Shown here piece by piece: positions 55,101 through 64,000 of a stretch of 64,000 bases of DNA. Source of the DNA: Saccharothrix deserti (GTDB taxonomy: Bacteria; Actinomycetota; Actinomycetes; Mycobacteriales; Pseudonocardiaceae); the NCBI RefSeq assembly GCF_009769385.1, contig NZ_VKAB01000011.1, positions 1 through 64,000 of the forward strand. Direction: 5' to 3'. Numbering within the stretch: position 1 is the stretch's first letter; every line of letters begins with the position of its first letter. The translations under genes and the position numbers were made by a program. The notes beneath the pieces are model-generated. The model did not search any database. It was not told the origin of the DNA and was given only the letters and a program-made list of their open reading frames with translations.

Positions 55101-58100
55101 TGGTGGGGATTTCGGGCCGGGGTGGCATGGTGTCGGTGTCGTTGCCTGCCGACTCGGAGATGTTGTCCCGTTGGGGTGACCGGTTGACGGTGGCGGTGGT
55201 GAATTCGGCGTCCACGGTGGTGGTGTCGGGTGAGCCGGCCGCGTTGGACGAGTTGGTGGAGGTGTGTGGGCGGGAGGGTGTGCACGCTCGGCGGATCCCG
55301 GTGGACTACGCGGCCCATTCGGCCCAGGTGGAGGCGGTTCGCGGGCGTCTGATGGCCGATCTGGCCGGTATCACGCCGATGCCGGCGCGGGTTCCGTTCT
55401 ACTCGACGGTGACCGGCGGGTTGGTGGAGAGCGTCGATGCCGCGTACTGGTATCGGAATCTGCGTGAGCCGGTGCGGTTCGACTGGGCGAGCGAGGCGCT
55501 GTTGGCCACCGGGCATGACGTGTTCGTGGAGGTCAGCCCACATCCGGTGCTCGTGCCGACGTTGGAGGGCGCGACCGTCGCCACCGGCACCCTGCGCCGT
55601 GACGAAAGCGACTTCCGCGTCGCCTTGGCGAAACTGGTCGTCAACGGTTACCCGCTGCCGAAGCCCGCACCGGGCCGTGTCGCCCTGCCGACCTACCCGT
55701 TTCAGCGCACGCGCTACTGGCTCACGTCGAACGCGACGGAATCCGCGCTGGGCCACCCGCTACTGGACGAGTCCGTGGAACTGCCCGACGACCAGGGCGC
55801 TGTGTTGACCGGACGGCTGTCCACCCGCACACACCCGTGGCTGGCCGACCACGCGGTCGACGGAACGGTGCTGTTGCCCGGCACGGCGTTCGTGGAGCTG
55901 GTCACCGAGGCGGGACGCCTGCTCGGCTGCCCGGTCGTGGCGGACCTCGTGCTGCACGTGCCGCTGAACGTGACCGAACGCCCCGCACACGTCCAGGTGT
56001 TCGCGGGCGCGCCGGACCACGCGGATCGCCGGCCGGTCACCGTGCACTCCCGTGTCGACGGCGAGTGGGTTCGCCACGCGTCCGGGTCGCTCGCGCCCGA
56101 CCACGCCGCAACCACGTCGGCGTGGACGCCCGGAGGCGAACCCGTCGACCCGGACGGCTTCTACGACTACCTCACCGGTCTCGGCTACGAATACGGCCCG
56201 GCGTTCCGTGGTGTGCGAACGCTCCGGCGCGGCGAGGACGAGGTGTTCGCCGAGGTGCAGGTTCCCGACGGCGGCGCGTTCGGCCTGCACCCGGCGCTGT
56301 TGGACGCGGCGCTGCAACCGGTGATCCTGCTCCACCCGGACGACCGGCTCCGGCTGCCGTTCTCCTTCACCGGCATCGCCGTGCACGCCACGGGCGTCTC
56401 GACGGCCCGGGTCCACTTGTCCCGCAAGGGGCCGGACGCCTTCACCGTCACGTTGACCGACCTGGCGGGCGCGCCGGTGGCGACGATCGACACGCTCACC
56501 GTTCGGCCGGCCGTCGAGACCAGGACGACGCTGCTGCGCACGGAGTGGGTCCCGTTGGCCGAGTCCGCGCCCGTGCCGGTGCGGCTCGGGCCGGTGCTCG
56601 CCGGATCGGCGGAGGCCGAGTCCGTGCACGCCCTCACGCGGCAGGCCCTGCGCCTGGTGCAGGACTTCCTGCACTCGGACGAGCCAGGTCGCCTGGTGGT
56701 GCCGACCCGCGCGGACGACCCGGCGGGTGCGGCGGTGCGTGGCTTGGTCCGCAGTGCCGCCGCCGAGCACCCCGGCCGATTCGTGCTGGTGGAGTTGGAC
56801 GGGCACGCGACGCTCGCACAGGCGCTGGACGCCGGGGCGGTCGCGGGCGACGAACCGGAGTTGGCCATCCGGGGCGACGCGGTCCTCGTGCCCCGGCAGG
56901 TCTCGTTCATCCCGGAGCCGTCGTCGCCGGACGGTCCGTGGCGGCTGGTCGAGTCGGGCACCGGCAGCCTGGACGACCTGGCGTTCGCCGAGGTCGCCGA
57001 GGCTCCGCTGGAGCCGGGTCAGGTGCGGCTCGGGGTGCGCGCGGCAGGGCTGAACTTCCGTGACGTGCTCATCGCGCTGGGGATGTACCCGGATTCGGCG
57101 CTGCTGGGCGGCGAGGCGGCCGGGACGGTTCTCGAAGTCGGTCCCGGCGTTACGCGGTGGCAGGTTGGGGACCGGGTGCTCGGTCTCGCGTCGGGTGCGT
57201 TCGGACCCCGCGCGGTCGCTGATCACCGGTTGCTCGCGCCGATGCCGGACGGCTGGTCGTTCGCGCAGGCGGCGGCGGTGCCGGTGGCGTTCCTGACCGC
57301 GTGGCACGGCCTGGTGGACTTGGGTCTTACGCGACCGGGGGACCGGGTGTTGATCCACGCGGGCACCGGTGGTGTCGGTACGGCCGCGATCCAGCTGGCC
57401 CGCCACTTGGGTGCGGAGGTGTTCGCGACGGCGAGCCCTGGCAAGTGGGACGTGTTGCGGGGCTTGGGGTTGGACGACGATCACATCGCGTCGTCGCGGA
57501 CGCTGGAGTTCGAGCAGCGCTTCCCGCGCGTGGACGTGGTGCTGAACTCGCTGGCGGGCGAGTTCACCGACGCGTCGCTCGGACTGCTCGCGCCCGGTGG
57601 CCGGTTCGTGGAGATGGGCAAGACCGACGTCCGTGCACCCGAAGGGGTGAGTTACCGGGCCTTCGACCTCAACGACGCCGACCCCGCGCACTTGGGTGAC
57701 GTGCTGGCCGACGTGCTGCGGCTGTTCGCCGACGGCGAGTTCCGGCTGCCGCCGATCACGACGAGTGACATCGGGCGGGCGGTGGACGCGTTCCGGCTGA
57801 TGAGCCAGGCCGGGCACGTCGGCAAGCTGGTGCTCACCGTCCCCCGACTGTCCGACGGCACGGTGTTGATCACCGGCGGCACGGGGACGCTCGGTCGGGC
57901 GTTGGCCGGGCACCTGGTCGCCAGGCACGGGGTGCGGCGGCTGGTGTTGGTGAGCCGTGGTGGCGGTGAGGCTCCGGACCTGGACGCGGACGTGCGGGTC
58001 GTGGCGTGTGACGTGTCGGACCGTGAGCAGGTGGCCGAGCTGGTGGCGTCGATCCCGGACTTGACCGCCGTCGTGCACGCGGCCGGTGTGCTGGACGACG

Positions 58101-61100
58101 CCGTGGTGCAGGGGCTCACCACCGGGCAGTTGGACCGCGTGCTGCGGCCCAAGGTGGACGGCGCCTGGCACCTGCACGAACTGACCACCGACCTCGACGC
58201 GTTCGTGCTGTTCTCCGCTGCCGCGGGCGTGCTGGGCAACGCCGGACAGGCCAACTACGCGGCGGCCAACTCCTACCTCGACGCGCTGGCGCGTCACCGG
58301 CACGCGAACGGCCTGCCCGCCGTGTCGATGGCGTGGGGCTATTGGGTGGAGGAGAGCGGGATGACCGCGCACCTCACCGAGACCGACAAGGAGCGCTTCG
58401 CCCGCGCCGGTATCGCGCCGATGACGACCGAACGAGCGTTGGCGCTGTTCGACGCGGCCCTGGCCAGTGGACAGCCCGCCGTGACGACCGCGCACCTGAC
58501 CGCTGTGCCCGTGACCGCTGTTTCCGTGACAACTGGGACACCTCGCGCGCTCCCGCCGCCCGCCGCTCCCGAAGCCGACCTGCTGTCCCTCGTCATCACG
58601 CACGCCACGGCCGTGCTCGGTCACACCGACGCGTCGGCGGTCAAGCCCCGGTTGGCCTTCCGCGACCTCGGGTTCGACTCGCTCACCGCCGTGGAGCTGC
58701 GCAACCGGCTCACCACCGCGACGGGACTCCGGCTGCCCGCGACCCTCGTCTTCGACCACCCGACGCCCGACGAGTTGGCCGAGCACCTGCGGCTGGAACT
58801 GCTGGGCACGCGGAAGGAGATCGCTGCCCCGGTGGTGGAGGTGGTGGACGACGACCCGATCGTGATCGTGGGTATGGGGTGTCGTTTGCCTGGTGGTGTG
58901 GGGTCGCCGGAGGATCTGTGGCGTTTGGTGTCGGATGGTGTGGATGCGATCACGGGGTTCCCGGCGGATCGTGGTTGGGATCTTGAGCGTCTTTATCACC
59001 CGGATCCTGATCATCCGGGGACCAGTTACACGCGTTCGGGTGGGTTTTTGTCGGATGTGGCTGGGTTCGACGCGGATTTCTTCGGGATTTCGCCGCGTGA
59101 GGCGTTGGCGATGGACCCGCAGCAACGGGTGTTGCTGGAGACTTCGTGGGAGACGTTCGAGCACGCGGGCATCGATCCGACGTCGTTGCGGGGCAGCCAG
59201 ACCGGCGTGTTCACCGGCCTGTGGTCCTCGGGGTACGGGGGCATCACCGACCAGGCGCCGCGCGACGCCGAGGGCTACCTGGCGACCGGTATCTCACCGA
59301 GCGTCACGTCCGGTCGCGTCGCCTACCTGCTCGGGTTACGTGGTCCGGCACTGTCGGTGGACTCCGCCTGCTCGTCGTCGTTGGTTGCGATGCACTTGGC
59401 GGCGCAGGCGCTGAGGTCGGGTGAGTGCGACCTGGCGTTGGCCGGCGGCGTCACGGTGATCGTGAACCCGTTGGGGTTCACGGAGTTCTCCCGTCAGCGC
59501 GGCTTGGCCGCCGACGGTCGGTGCAAGCCGTTCTCCGCTGCCGCCGACGGCACCAGCTGGGGTGAAGGTGCCGGTCTGGTGCTGTTGGAGCGGCTGTCGG
59601 ACGCTCGGCGGCGTGGGCATCGGGTGCTGGCGGTGTTCGCCGGTTCGGCGGTGAACCAGGACGGCGCGTCGAATGGGTTGACGGCGCCGAATGGTCCGTC
59701 GCAGGAGCGGGTGATCCGGCAGGCTCTGGCGAACGCGGGTCTGGCACCGTCCGATGTGGACGCTGTAGAGGCGCACGGTACGGGCACGACTTTGGGTGAT
59801 CCGATCGAGGCGCAGGCGTTGTTGGCGACGTATGGTTCGGAGCGTTCGGAGCCGTTGTGGTTGGGGTCGGTCAAGTCGAACATCGGCCACACTCAGGCGG
59901 CGGCCGGTGTTGCTGGTGTGATCAAGATGGTGATGGCGCTGCAGCACGGCCGGCTGCCCAAGACGTTGCACGTGGACGAGCCGACGCCACACGTGGACTG
60001 GACGGCCGGGGACGTGCGGCTGCTCGCCGACACCGTGCCGTGGCCGGAGACCGGCCGTCCACGTCGTTCGGGTGTGTCGTCGTTCGGGGTCAGCGGCACG
60101 AACGCGCACGTCATCATCGAACAGGCGCCGCAGCCCCAGTTGGTGACACGACCGGAGTCCGTCGACACCCGACGCGTGCCGTGGGTGATCACCGGCAAGA
60201 CCGAGCGGGCGGTCCGCGAGCAGGCCCGCAGGTTAGCCGCGTTCACCGAGTCGGCTGATGCGTCCGCCGTCGCCCGTGTTTTGGCTGGTCGGGCGCGTTT
60301 CGATCACCGTGCGGTGGTGGTGGATCCGGCGGGTTTGGGTGCGTTGGCCGAGGGGCGTGAGCATCCGGGGCTTGTGGTGGGCACGGCCTCGGCGTTGGGG
60401 AAGTCGGTGTTCGTGTTCCCGGGTCAGGGTGCGCAGTGGGTGGGGATGGGTCGTGAGTTGTATGCGGTGGAGCCGGTGTTTCGGGATGTGATCGATGCGT
60501 GTGCCGTAGCGCTTGCCCCGTATGTGGATTGGTCGTTGGTCGAGGTTTTGAACGGTGGTGTGCTGGATCGGGTTGATGTGGTTCAGCCGGCGTTGTTCGC
60601 GATGATGGTGGGTTTGGCGGCGTTGTGGCGTTCGCGTGGTGTGGAGCCGGATGCGGTGGTGGGGCATTCGCAGGGTGAGATCGCGGCGGCGTATGTGGCG
60701 GGTGCGTTGTCGCTGGAGGACGCCGCGCGTGTGGTGGCGTTGCGCAGCAGGGCTTTGGTGGGGATCTCGGGCCGGGGTGGCATGGTGTCGGTGTCGTTGC
60801 CTGCCGACTCGGAGTTGTTGGGTCGCTGGGGTGATCGGCTTACCGTCGCGGTGGTCAACTCGGCGGACGCCGTGGTGGTGTCAGGGGAACCGGCCGCGCT
60901 GGCCGAACTGGTGGCGGCATGTGACGCCGAGGGCATCAGGGCCCGTGTCCTCCCGGTGGACTACGCCGCGCATTCGGCACAGGTGGAGGCCGTTCGGGAG
61001 CGACTGCTCACCGAGTTGGCGGACATCACTCCGCTGCCCGCGCGCGTTCCGTTCTACTCGACGGTGACCGATGGGTTGGTGGAGAGCGTCGATGCCGCGT

Positions 61101-64000
61101 ACTGGTATCGCAACCTGCGGGAGCCGGTGCGGTTCGACCGGGCTGTCGAAGCGTTGACGGCTGCCGGGCACGACGTGTTCGTGGAGGTCAGCCCGCATCC
61201 GGTGCTGGTGCCCACGTTGGAAGACGTCACCGTCGCCACCGGCACCCTGCGCCGCGACCAGAGCGACTTCACCGCCGCCGCGGCCCGGCTGTTCGTCGCC
61301 GGGGTGGACGTCGCCTGGCCGGTGCCCGCCGCCGGCCACGTGGACCTGCCCACCTACGCCTTCCAGCACGAGCGCTACTGGCTGGCCGCCGTGCCGGGCT
61401 CCGCCGACGTCACCGCGGCCGGTCTGGACTCGACCGACCACCCGCTCCTCGGCGCCGCCGTGGAACTCGCCGCGGGCCAGGGCGTGGTGCTCACCGGACG
61501 GCTGTCGACGGCCACCCACCCGTGGCTGGCCGACCACGCGATCCACGGTTCGGTGTTGCTGCCGGGCACCGGGTTCGTGGAACTGGCCCTGCGGGCAGGC
61601 GGCCAGGTCGGGCGGCGCGTGCTGGACGAGCTGCTGCTGGAAGCCCCGATGGTGCTGCCCGCGCAGGGGTCGGTGCTGGTCCAGGTCGTGGTCGACGCCG
61701 CGAACGCGGTCACCATCCACTCCCGCGTCGATGACGTCTGGGTGCGGCACGCAACCGGCACGCTCGGCGTCGAGGCACCCGTGACCGAGGTCCTGGAGTG
61801 GCCGTCGGACGCGGAACCCGTCGACCTCACCGGCTTCTACGACGACCTCGCCGATCGCGGCTACGAGTACGGTCCGGCGTTCGAGGGCGTGCGGGCCGTG
61901 TGGCGGCGCGGCGACGACCTCTACGCCGAGGTCGCCCTCGACGTCCGTGACGGGTTCGACCTGCATCCCGCGCTGCTCGACGCCGCGTTGCAACCGCTCA
62001 CGCTCGTCGCGCCGGACAGGCTGCCGTTCTCGTTCGCCGGGGTCACCGTGCTGAAGGCCGGGGTGTCGGCGGCACGCGCCCGATTGACGCCGACCGGGCC
62101 CGACACCTACCGCGCGCTGCTCGCCACCGACACCGGTGAGCCGGTGGCCGTGGTGGACGCGCTGACCGTGCGGCCGATGACGGCGGACTTCCACACCCGC
62201 GACAACCGCTTGTTCCGCCTCGACTGGGTTCCCGTCACACCGACCTCACCGGTGGACGCTCTGGAGCCGATGGTCCACCACGTGGTCAGCGCGCCGGGAG
62301 CCGATCCGGTCGAGGCCGCGCACACCCTGGCCGCCGAGACCCTGGCCGTCATCCAGGACTTCCTGCGCGACTCGGATGACCGGAAGCTCGCGATCGTCAC
62401 GCACGGCGCTGTGTCCGCTGGTCCGGGGTCCGGCTTGACCGACCTCGCCGCGTCCACTGCCTGGGGACTGGTTCGGGCGGCGGAGGCCGAGCACCCCGGC
62501 CGGTTCGCGTTGGTCGACGTGGACCACGACGGCGAGGTCCGGGTGCCTGCCGACGAGTTCCAGGTGGCGGTCCGCGGTGACGCGGTGCTCGCGGCCCGGC
62601 TGAACCGCGTGACGGGCGAAGCCGGTGCGCTCGACCTGGACGGCACCGTGCTCATCACCGGAGGCACCGGCACCCTGGGCGTCCTGCTGGCCCGGCACCT
62701 GGTGGCCCGGCACGGCGTCCGGCGACTCGTACTGCTCAGCCGCCGAGGCGGCGAGGTGGAGATCGAGGGCGCGGACGTGTCGGTCGTGGCGTGTGACGTC
62801 ACCGACCGGGCGGTGCTCGCCGACGTGCTCGCGTCGATCCCCGACCTGTGCGCCGTCGTGCACGCGGCGGGTGTGCTGGACGACGGCGTGGTGGCGTCGC
62901 TGACCCCGGAACGCCTGCACGACGTGCTGCGGCCGAAGGTGGACGCCGCGTGGCACCTGCACGAGCTGACCCGACACCTCGACCTGAAGGCGTTCGTGCT
63001 GTTCTCGTCGGCGGCCGGGGTGCTCGGCGGTGCGGGCCAGGGCAATTACGCCGCGGCCAACGCCTTCCTGGACGCTCTGGCGGCGCATCGGCACGCCCTC
63101 GGCCTCCCCGCCGTGTCGCTGGCGTGGGGTCAGTGGGCGCAGGCCAGCGGCCTGACCGGCGGCCTGACCGAGGCCGACCAACGCCGCCTGGAGCGATCCG
63201 GGGTCGTGCCGATGTCGACCGAGCACGCGCTGGCGCTGTTCGACGCGGCCCTGGCCGACGGCGGTCCCGCGTTGGTGCCAACTCGACTCGACCTCACCGC
63301 GCCGTCGCTGCGCGGGCTGACGCGGCGGGCGCGGCGGATCGTGGAGACCGGCTTGGCGTATCGGCTCGCGTCGCTGTCCGAGGGCGAACAGCACGCCGTC
63401 CTGCTCGATCTGGTCAGCACGCACACCGCCGTGGTGCTGGGACGGTCCGACGGGGTTGCCGCGCGACGGGCGTTCAAGGATCTCGGGTTCGACTCGTTGA
63501 CGGCGGTGGAGCTGCGCAACCGGCTGGCCACGGCACTCGACGTGAAGCTGCCCGCCACACTGACGTTCGACTACCCGACGCCGACCGCCCTCGCCGCCCA
63601 CCTGCGGGACGTCCTGCTCGGTCGGGAACGCCGGGAACCTCGTGCTGTCGCGCCGGTCGCGGTGGCGGATGACCCGGTCGTGGTGGTCGGTATGGGGTGT
63701 CGGTTCCCCGGTGGCGTGGCGTCGGCGGCCGACCTGTGGCGGTTGGTGTCCGACGGAGTGGACGCGATCGGCGACTTCCCCGGTGACCGGGGCTGGGACC
63801 TCGACAAGCTCTACGACCCGGCGGGTGGGCCGGGCACCAGCTACACGCGTTCGGGTGGTTTCCTCCGTGAGGCGGCCGGGTTCGACGCGGCGTTCTTCGG
63901 GATCTCGCCGCGTGAGGCGTTGGCGATGGATCCGCAGCAGCGGGTGTTGTTGGAGACGGCGTGGGAGACCTTCGAGCACGCGGGGATCGATCCGACGTCG
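46112..64000 (+). CDS. Modular type I polyketide synthase, loading module to module 4 (partial)
   Basis: One frame stays open from ATG 46112 (GGAAGAGGG upstream) past the window end, at least 5963 aa. Frame was checked at many motifs and no inter-module docking break is seen. Order: loading KSQ-AT-ACP (Gln162 replaces the KS cysteine; ACP Ser926); module 1 KS-AT-KR-ACP (KS Cys1150, ACP Ser2314); module 2 KS-AT-DH-ER-KR-ACP (Cys2537, DH His3247, ACP Ser4190); module 3 KS-AT-DH-KR-ACP (Cys4420, ACP Ser5795); then a KS from about 63674. All four ATs have GHSQG and YAAHS, closest to methylmalonyl-type. The predicted start is decarboxylation of methylmalonyl to propionyl, followed by three methyl-branched extensions. 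The final product is unknown. Confidence 0.95.
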   Translation, partial: MGLEMFPEDDRIAVIGMSCRLPQAPDPAAFWRLLREGRDAITAPPEGRAGDLPAGFLDRVDTFDAAFFGISPREAAAMDPQQRLVLELTWEALEDARIVPGTLTGGRTGVFIGATWDDYTTLSYPAHVTPHTMTGTNRGVIANRVSHFLGVRGPSLTVDAAQSSALVAVHLAVESLRRGESELAMAGGVNLNLTAGRETSTIEFGGLSPDGRSRTFDAHANGFARGEGGGVVVLKPLARALADGDPVHAVILGSAVNNDGPTRSLTVPSPDAQAQVIRDALTSADVRPDQVQYVELHGTGTPVGDPVEAAGLGAAHAERATELLVGSAKTNVGHLEGAAGIVGLLKTVLSIRHRALPASLNHATPNPDIPFDALKLRVQTELTPWPRADQPLIAGVSAFGMGGTNAHVIVAQAPEAQVAESQVLDAQVADAQVLDVQAVDAQAPDVEPGAVESGGAVELGAVPWVLSGKTEQALHAQAGRLRDHLVAHPELTPAEVGHALATTRTHFAHRAVLTGDSLTALAEGRPASDLVTGRAADLGRTVFVFPGQGAQWIGMGRELYATEPVFRDSIDACAEALAPHTGWSLVDVLHGDALDRVDVVQPALFAMMVSLAALWRSYGVEPDAVVGHSQGEIAAAHVAGALSLADAARVVALRSRALISLAGRGGMTSVTLPIGGVEQLIAPWNDRLTVAVVNAPDSVVVSGSPDALAELSTACAAAGIRARAIPVDYAAHSAQVSAIRQRLLADLADVRPRAGDVPFYSAVTGGLLDTAGLDAAYWYRNLRDPVRFDLATSALLTDGHDVLIEVSPHPVLVPAVERGSVVTGTLRRDRGGREEVLAALGRVFVAGGHVDFTPAFPTTTRPVDLPTYAFQRQSHWLGGVAPEALPVEPTADPGEHITAAIAAVLGHADATDIDPTLTFKDLGFDSVMGVALRDRINSALGLRLSSGLIYDHPTPAELVAHLRHGAVDQPERVTAVDDDPIVIVGMGCRFPGGVASPDDLWRLVVGEVDAIGDFPADRGWDLGRLYDPELRSGGTSAVGKGGFLNEPAGFDAAFFGISPREAVAMDPQQRLVLETAWETFEHAGIDPTSLHGSQTGVFTGIWSSGYAVGMPVPQDVEGYLVTGTATSVTSGRVAYHLGLRGPALSVDTACSSSLVAMHLAAQALRSGECDLALAGGVTVMATPVIFTEFSRQRGLAPDGRSKPFSASADGTSWSEGAGLVLLERLSDARRRGHRVLAVVAGSAVNQDGASNGLSAPNGPSQERVIRQALANAGLSPSDVDAVEAHGTGTTLGDPIEAQALLATYGSERSEPLWLGSVKSNIGHTQAAAGVAGVIKVVMALRHGRLPKTLHVDEPTPHVDWTTGNIRLLTEPAAWPATDRPRRAAVSAFGISGTNAHLVLQQAPDDIGPDATAPDETGRTVPWLVTAKTEAALHAQVERLHEYALTHPDVPVAAIARELATRARFRHRAVLVGADRAELLATPPPAAPPTSIGNLVFVFPGQGAQWVGMGRELYAVEPVFRDVIDACAVALAPYVDWSLVEVLNGGVLDRVDVVQPALFAMMVGLAALWRSRGVEPDAVVGHSQGEIAAAYVAGALSLEDAARVVALRSRALVGISGRGGMVSVSLPADSGLLGRWGDRLTVAVVNSASTVVVSGEPAALDELVEVCGREGVHARRIPVDYAAHSAQVEAVRERLLTDLADIAPMPARVPFYSTVTGGLVESVDAAYWYRNLREPVRFDWASEALLAAGHDVFVEVSPHPVLVPTLEGATVATGTLRRDQGGTGEFLTAAGRLFVAGVDVDWTPALAPARRVDLPTYAFQHEHYWLTPAAPAVDPWRYEVAWAPVTPTSAPAGRWLVLRPDGEHPWVDAAVEALRDSGVEVVDTAERVDGVLSFLAFDESPHPDHPAVPMGVARTLEAVREPAAPLWCVTRGAFGDNPRQALVWGLGASAALEFPDRWGGLVDVPATPDPLSVRRLLAAIGGREDQVSIRADGVFARRLRRSRPTPSVRTWRPEGTTLITGGTGALGARVARWLAGQGAEHLVLVSRSGPDAPGAAELRAELAASGARVTVAACDVADRAGLAALLDEIGEVRSVFHTAGVIRSSRLADDDVTGFADVITAKVAGATNVADLLPDLDALVLFSSTAGVWGDGHGAAYAAGNTFLDALAARHRAQGRATTSVAWGIWAEGGMAALESVQRQRRLLGLGEMASGRALAVLRDVLDQDMPHAVVTPVDWAEFAPAYTRLRPGRLLAELPEAQVREERPEPAAVAPGTDVLDGLDVIDVITTHTAAVLGHASPDAIDSRQAFKDLGFDSLTSVELRNRLTTAFGRRLPSTLVFDHPTPERLAAYLRGESTATVATSTVSTDEPIAIVGMGCRFPGGVESPDDLWRLVSEGVDAISGFPDDRGWDLDRLYDPTSARPRTSSTRHGGFLSDAAGFDAAFFGISPREALAMDPQQRVLLETAWETFEHAGIDPTSLQGSRTGVFTGIWSTGYAAGPVPDDLEGYQVTGTATSIGSGRLAYLLGLVGPALSLDTGCSSSLVALHLAAQALRSGECDLALAGGATVNATPSLFTEMSRQGASAPDGRSKSFAAAADGAGWAEGSGLLLLERLSDARRNGHQVLAVVRGTAVNQDGASNGLTAPNGPSQERVIRQALVNAGLAPSDVDAVEAHGTGTTLGDPIEAQALLATYGADRPEPLWLGSVKSNIGHTQAAAGAAGLIKMVMALRHGRLPKTLHVDEPTPHVDWTAGNVRLLTDSIPWPDTDRPRRAAVSAFGISGTNAHTIIEQAPQEQPEPVGEVDQLWLLSAKTPEALRDQARRLRDFITEKSGEHVEIGRVLAGRARFDHRAVVLGPAGLGALVEGREHPGLVTGTASVLGKSVFVFPGQGAQWVGMGRELYAVEPVFRDVIDACAVALAPYVDWSLVEVLNGGVLDRVDVVQPALFAMMVGLAALWRSRGVEPDAVVGHSQGEIAAAYVAGALSLEDAARVVALRSRALVGISGRGGMVSVSLPADSEMLSRWGDRLTVAVVNSASTVVVSGEPAALDELVEVCGREGVHARRIPVDYAAHSAQVEAVRGRLMADLAGITPMPARVPFYSTVTGGLVESVDAAYWYRNLREPVRFDWASEALLATGHDVFVEVSPHPVLVPTLEGATVATGTLRRDESDFRVALAKLVVNGYPLPKPAPGRVALPTYPFQRTRYWLTSNATESALGHPLLDESVELPDDQGAVLTGRLSTRTHPWLADHAVDGTVLLPGTAFVELVTEAGRLLGCPVVADLVLHVPLNVTERPAHVQVFAGAPDHADRRPVTVHSRVDGEWVRHASGSLAPDHAATTSAWTPGGEPVDPDGFYDYLTGLGYEYGPAFRGVRTLRRGEDEVFAEVQVPDGGAFGLHPALLDAALQPVILLHPDDRLRLPFSFTGIAVHATGVSTARVHLSRKGPDAFTVTLTDLAGAPVATIDTLTVRPAVETRTTLLRTEWVPLAESAPVPVRLGPVLAGSAEAESVHALTRQALRLVQDFLHSDEPGRLVVPTRADDPAGAAVRGLVRSAAAEHPGRFVLVELDGHATLAQALDAGAVAGDEPELAIRGDAVLVPRQVSFIPEPSSPDGPWRLVESGTGSLDDLAFAEVAEAPLEPGQVRLGVRAAGLNFRDVLIALGMYPDSALLGGEAAGTVLEVGPGVTRWQVGDRVLGLASGAFGPRAVADHRLLAPMPDGWSFAQAAAVPVAFLTAWHGLVDLGLTRPGDRVLIHAGTGGVGTAAIQLARHLGAEVFATASPGKWDVLRGLGLDDDHIASSRTLEFEQRFPRVDVVLNSLAGEFTDASLGLLAPGGRFVEMGKTDVRAPEGVSYRAFDLNDADPAHLGDVLADVLRLFADGEFRLPPITTSDIGRAVDAFRLMSQAGHVGKLVLTVPRLSDGTVLITGGTGTLGRALAGHLVARHGVRRLVLVSRGGGEAPDLDADVRVVACDVSDREQVAELVASIPDLTAVVHAAGVLDDAVVQGLTTGQLDRVLRPKVDGAWHLHELTTDLDAFVLFSAAAGVLGNAGQANYAAANSYLDALARHRHANGLPAVSMAWGYWVEESGMTAHLTETDKERFARAGIAPMTTERALALFDAALASGQPAVTTAHLTAVPVTAVSVTTGTPRALPPPAAPEADLLSLVITHATAVLGHTDASAVKPRLAFRDLGFDSLTAVELRNRLTTATGLRLPATLVFDHPTPDELAEHLRLELLGTRKEIAAPVVEVVDDDPIVIVGMGCRLPGGVGSPEDLWRLVSDGVDAITGFPADRGWDLERLYHPDPDHPGTSYTRSGGFLSDVAGFDADFFGISPREALAMDPQQRVLLETSWETFEHAGIDPTSLRGSQTGVFTGLWSSGYGGITDQAPRDAEGYLATGISPSVTSGRVAYLLGLRGPALSVDSACSSSLVAMHLAAQALRSGECDLALAGGVTVIVNPLGFTEFSRQRGLAADGRCKPFSAAADGTSWGEGAGLVLLERLSDARRRGHRVLAVFAGSAVNQDGASNGLTAPNGPSQERVIRQALANAGLAPSDVDAVEAHGTGTTLGDPIEAQALLATYGSERSEPLWLGSVKSNIGHTQAAAGVAGVIKMVMALQHGRLPKTLHVDEPTPHVDWTAGDVRLLADTVPWPETGRPRRSGVSSFGVSGTNAHVIIEQAPQPQLVTRPESVDTRRVPWVITGKTERAVREQARRLAAFTESADASAVARVLAGRARFDHRAVVVDPAGLGALAEGREHPGLVVGTASALGKSVFVFPGQGAQWVGMGRELYAVEPVFRDVIDACAVALAPYVDWSLVEVLNGGVLDRVDVVQPALFAMMVGLAALWRSRGVEPDAVVGHSQGEIAAAYVAGALSLEDAARVVALRSRALVGISGRGGMVSVSLPADSELLGRWGDRLTVAVVNSADAVVVSGEPAALAELVAACDAEGIRARVLPVDYAAHSAQVEAVRERLLTELADITPLPARVPFYSTVTDGLVESVDAAYWYRNLREPVRFDRAVEALTAAGHDVFVEVSPHPVLVPTLEDVTVATGTLRRDQSDFTAAAARLFVAGVDVAWPVPAAGHVDLPTYAFQHERYWLAAVPGSADVTAAGLDSTDHPLLGAAVELAAGQGVVLTGRLSTATHPWLADHAIHGSVLLPGTGFVELALRAGGQVGRRVLDELLLEAPMVLPAQGSVLVQVVVDAANAVTIHSRVDDVWVRHATGTLGVEAPVTEVLEWPSDAEPVDLTGFYDDLADRGYEYGPAFEGVRAVWRRGDDLYAEVALDVRDGFDLHPALLDAALQPLTLVAPDRLPFSFAGVTVLKAGVSAARARLTPTGPDTYRALLATDTGEPVAVVDALTVRPMTADFHTRDNRLFRLDWVPVTPTSPVDALEPMVHHVVSAPGADPVEAAHTLAAETLAVIQDFLRDSDDRKLAIVTHGAVSAGPGSGLTDLAASTAWGLVRAAEAEHPGRFALVDVDHDGEVRVPADEFQVAVRGDAVLAARLNRVTGEAGALDLDGTVLITGGTGTLGVLLARHLVARHGVRRLVLLSRRGGEVEIEGADVSVVACDVTDRAVLADVLASIPDLCAVVHAAGVLDDGVVASLTPERLHDVLRPKVDAAWHLHELTRHLDLKAFVLFSSAAGVLGGAGQGNYAAANAFLDALAAHRHALGLPAVSLAWGQWAQASGLTGGLTEADQRRLERSGVVPMSTEHALALFDAALADGGPALVPTRLDLTAPSLRGLTRRARRIVETGLAYRLASLSEGEQHAVLLDLVSTHTAVVLGRSDGVAARRAFKDLGFDSLTAVELRNRLATALDVKLPATLTFDYPTPTALAAHLRDVLLGRERREPRAVAPVAVADDPVVVVGMGCRFPGGVASAADLWRLVSDGVDAIGDFPGDRGWDLDKLYDPAGGPGTSYTRSGGFLREAAGFDAAFFGISPREALAMDPQQRVLLETAWETFEHAGIDPTS
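46142..47360 (+). other. PKS loading KSQ domain
   Basis: This is a ketosynthase domain with DAAQSS in place of DTACSS; the Gln codon is at 46595-46597. The His motifs ([25 protein letters not shown]) are retained. KSQ domains decarboxylate the AT-loaded malonyl or methylmalonyl unit to make the starter. Confidence 0.93.
47728..48670 (+). other. PKS loading AT domain
   Basis: [15 protein letters not shown] begins the domain; the active Ser629 lies in [22 protein letters not shown] and YAAHS point to methylmalonyl-CoA. Its DNA is clearly diverged from the three extender ATs. Confidence 0.88.
50594..51445 (+). repeat. AT-domain DNA repeat, copy A (module 1)
   Basis: This 852-base AT segment runs from the codons for [11 protein letters not shown] to GTLRRD. 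Its first 406 bases differ from copy B at only two positions by eye, both synonymous. It uses many T/G-ending codons, unlike its C-ending surroundings. Confidence 0.92.
52145..52840 (+). other. PKS module 1 KR domain (A-type)
   Basis: NADPH motif TGGTGALG; catalytic SSTAGVW...AAYAAGN. The LDD motif of B-type KRs is absent ([11 protein letters not shown]) and a Trp lies eight residues before the catalytic Tyr, so this KR is probably A-type, giving an L-configured hydroxyl. Confidence 0.75.
54752..55603 (+). repeat. AT-domain DNA repeat, copy B (module 2)
   Basis: This copy has exactly the same length (852 bases) and boundaries as copies A and C. Its first half differs from copy C by about one base (ATTTCG versus ATCTCG). 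Confidence 0.92.
55748..58510 (+). other. PKS module 2 reductive loop DH-ER-KR
   Basis: [13 protein letters not shown] (HxxxGxxxxP) and [19 protein letters not shown] and the NADPH motif [33 protein letters not shown] (B-type), NYAAAN. In the KR the Ser expected 13 residues before Tyr4049 is Ala4036 (LFSAAAGV). If the KR works, the module gives a fully reduced methyl-branched unit. Confidence 0.85.
60407..61258 (+). repeat. AT-domain DNA repeat, copy C (module 3)
   Basis: This is the third 852-base AT segment. It is near-identical to A and B in its first half and diverges more after about 60870. Confidence 0.9.
61430..63300 (+). other. PKS module 3 reductive loop DH-KR
   Basis: [13 protein letters not shown] and [29 protein letters not shown] (B-type), LFSSAAGV and NYAAAN, all catalytic residues present. 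No ER. A methyl-branched (E)-alkene unit is predicted. Confidence 0.87.

Noticed and set aside
49541..61400. Very long minus-strand frames (for example 49541-52399 and 55760-59164) opposite the PKS
   Set aside because: They are antisense shadows of GC-rich PKS codons, rich in Arg/His/Gln, with no domain signature, while the plus strand encodes continuous KS/AT/DH/ER/KR/ACP motifs.

Overview
The window looks like chromosome of a high-GC filamentous actinomycete. The evidence is GC-rich DNA, GTG/TTG starts, ATGA/GTGA gene overlaps, a giant modular polyketide synthase, a CebR-type operator and a rifamycin phosphotransferase with its RAE element. Placement near Pseudonocardiales (Saccharothrix/Lentzea/Actinosynnema-like) is inference.

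Positions 1-12900 hold saprophytic carbohydrate functions: a secreted CBM35-GH62 arabinofuranosidase (cut by the window edge), a flavin monooxygenase-SDR-aldehyde dehydrogenase operon whose first gene carries a frameshift, an AraC-type regulator, a lone SDR, a translationally coupled PL6 lyase-ABC importer operon, and a GH27 alpha-galactosidase that has lost its catalytic core. Three copies of a GTTCA-N6-TGAAC dyad lie between GH62 and the monooxygenase. Positions 12900-22300 are an accessory stretch with two caspase-fold proteases: a TPR-CHAT protein, and a membrane-anchored caspase paired with a small EACC1-like protein and followed by a nucleotidyltransferase-like gene. Between them is a secreted HAL/PAL homologue without the MIO tripeptide. 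A single-domain AA10 LPMO under an exact CebR box follows at 22764.

Positions 23500-33000 are mixed: rifamycin phosphotransferase, a HAD protein, a truncated DHFR-like gene, an OAT2/ArgJ enzyme, two VOC genes (one a remnant), an endonuclease/exonuclease/phosphatase protein, an F420-type LLM oxidoreductase behind a MerR-like promoter, and TerC. Positions 32678-38283 form a catabolic island: intradiol dioxygenase, amidohydrolase, IclR regulator, family III CoA-transferase and citryl-CoA lyase-like protein. A shared palindrome, CGGACA-N2-TGTCCG, lies in front of both transcription units.

Positions 39083-45661 carry a beta-helix protein fused to an AAA+ ATPase, a VOC protein and an Orn/Lys/Arg decarboxylase that ends in a strong terminator. 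From 46112 to the window end one uninterrupted reading frame encodes a modular type I PKS of at least 5963 residues: KSQ-AT-ACP loading module, KS-AT-KR-ACP, KS-AT-DH-ER-KR-ACP, KS-AT-DH-KR-ACP, then the start of another KS. All ATs look methylmalonyl-specific, and the three extender ATs share almost identical DNA. I found no tRNA, rRNA, CRISPR array or intact insertion sequence.
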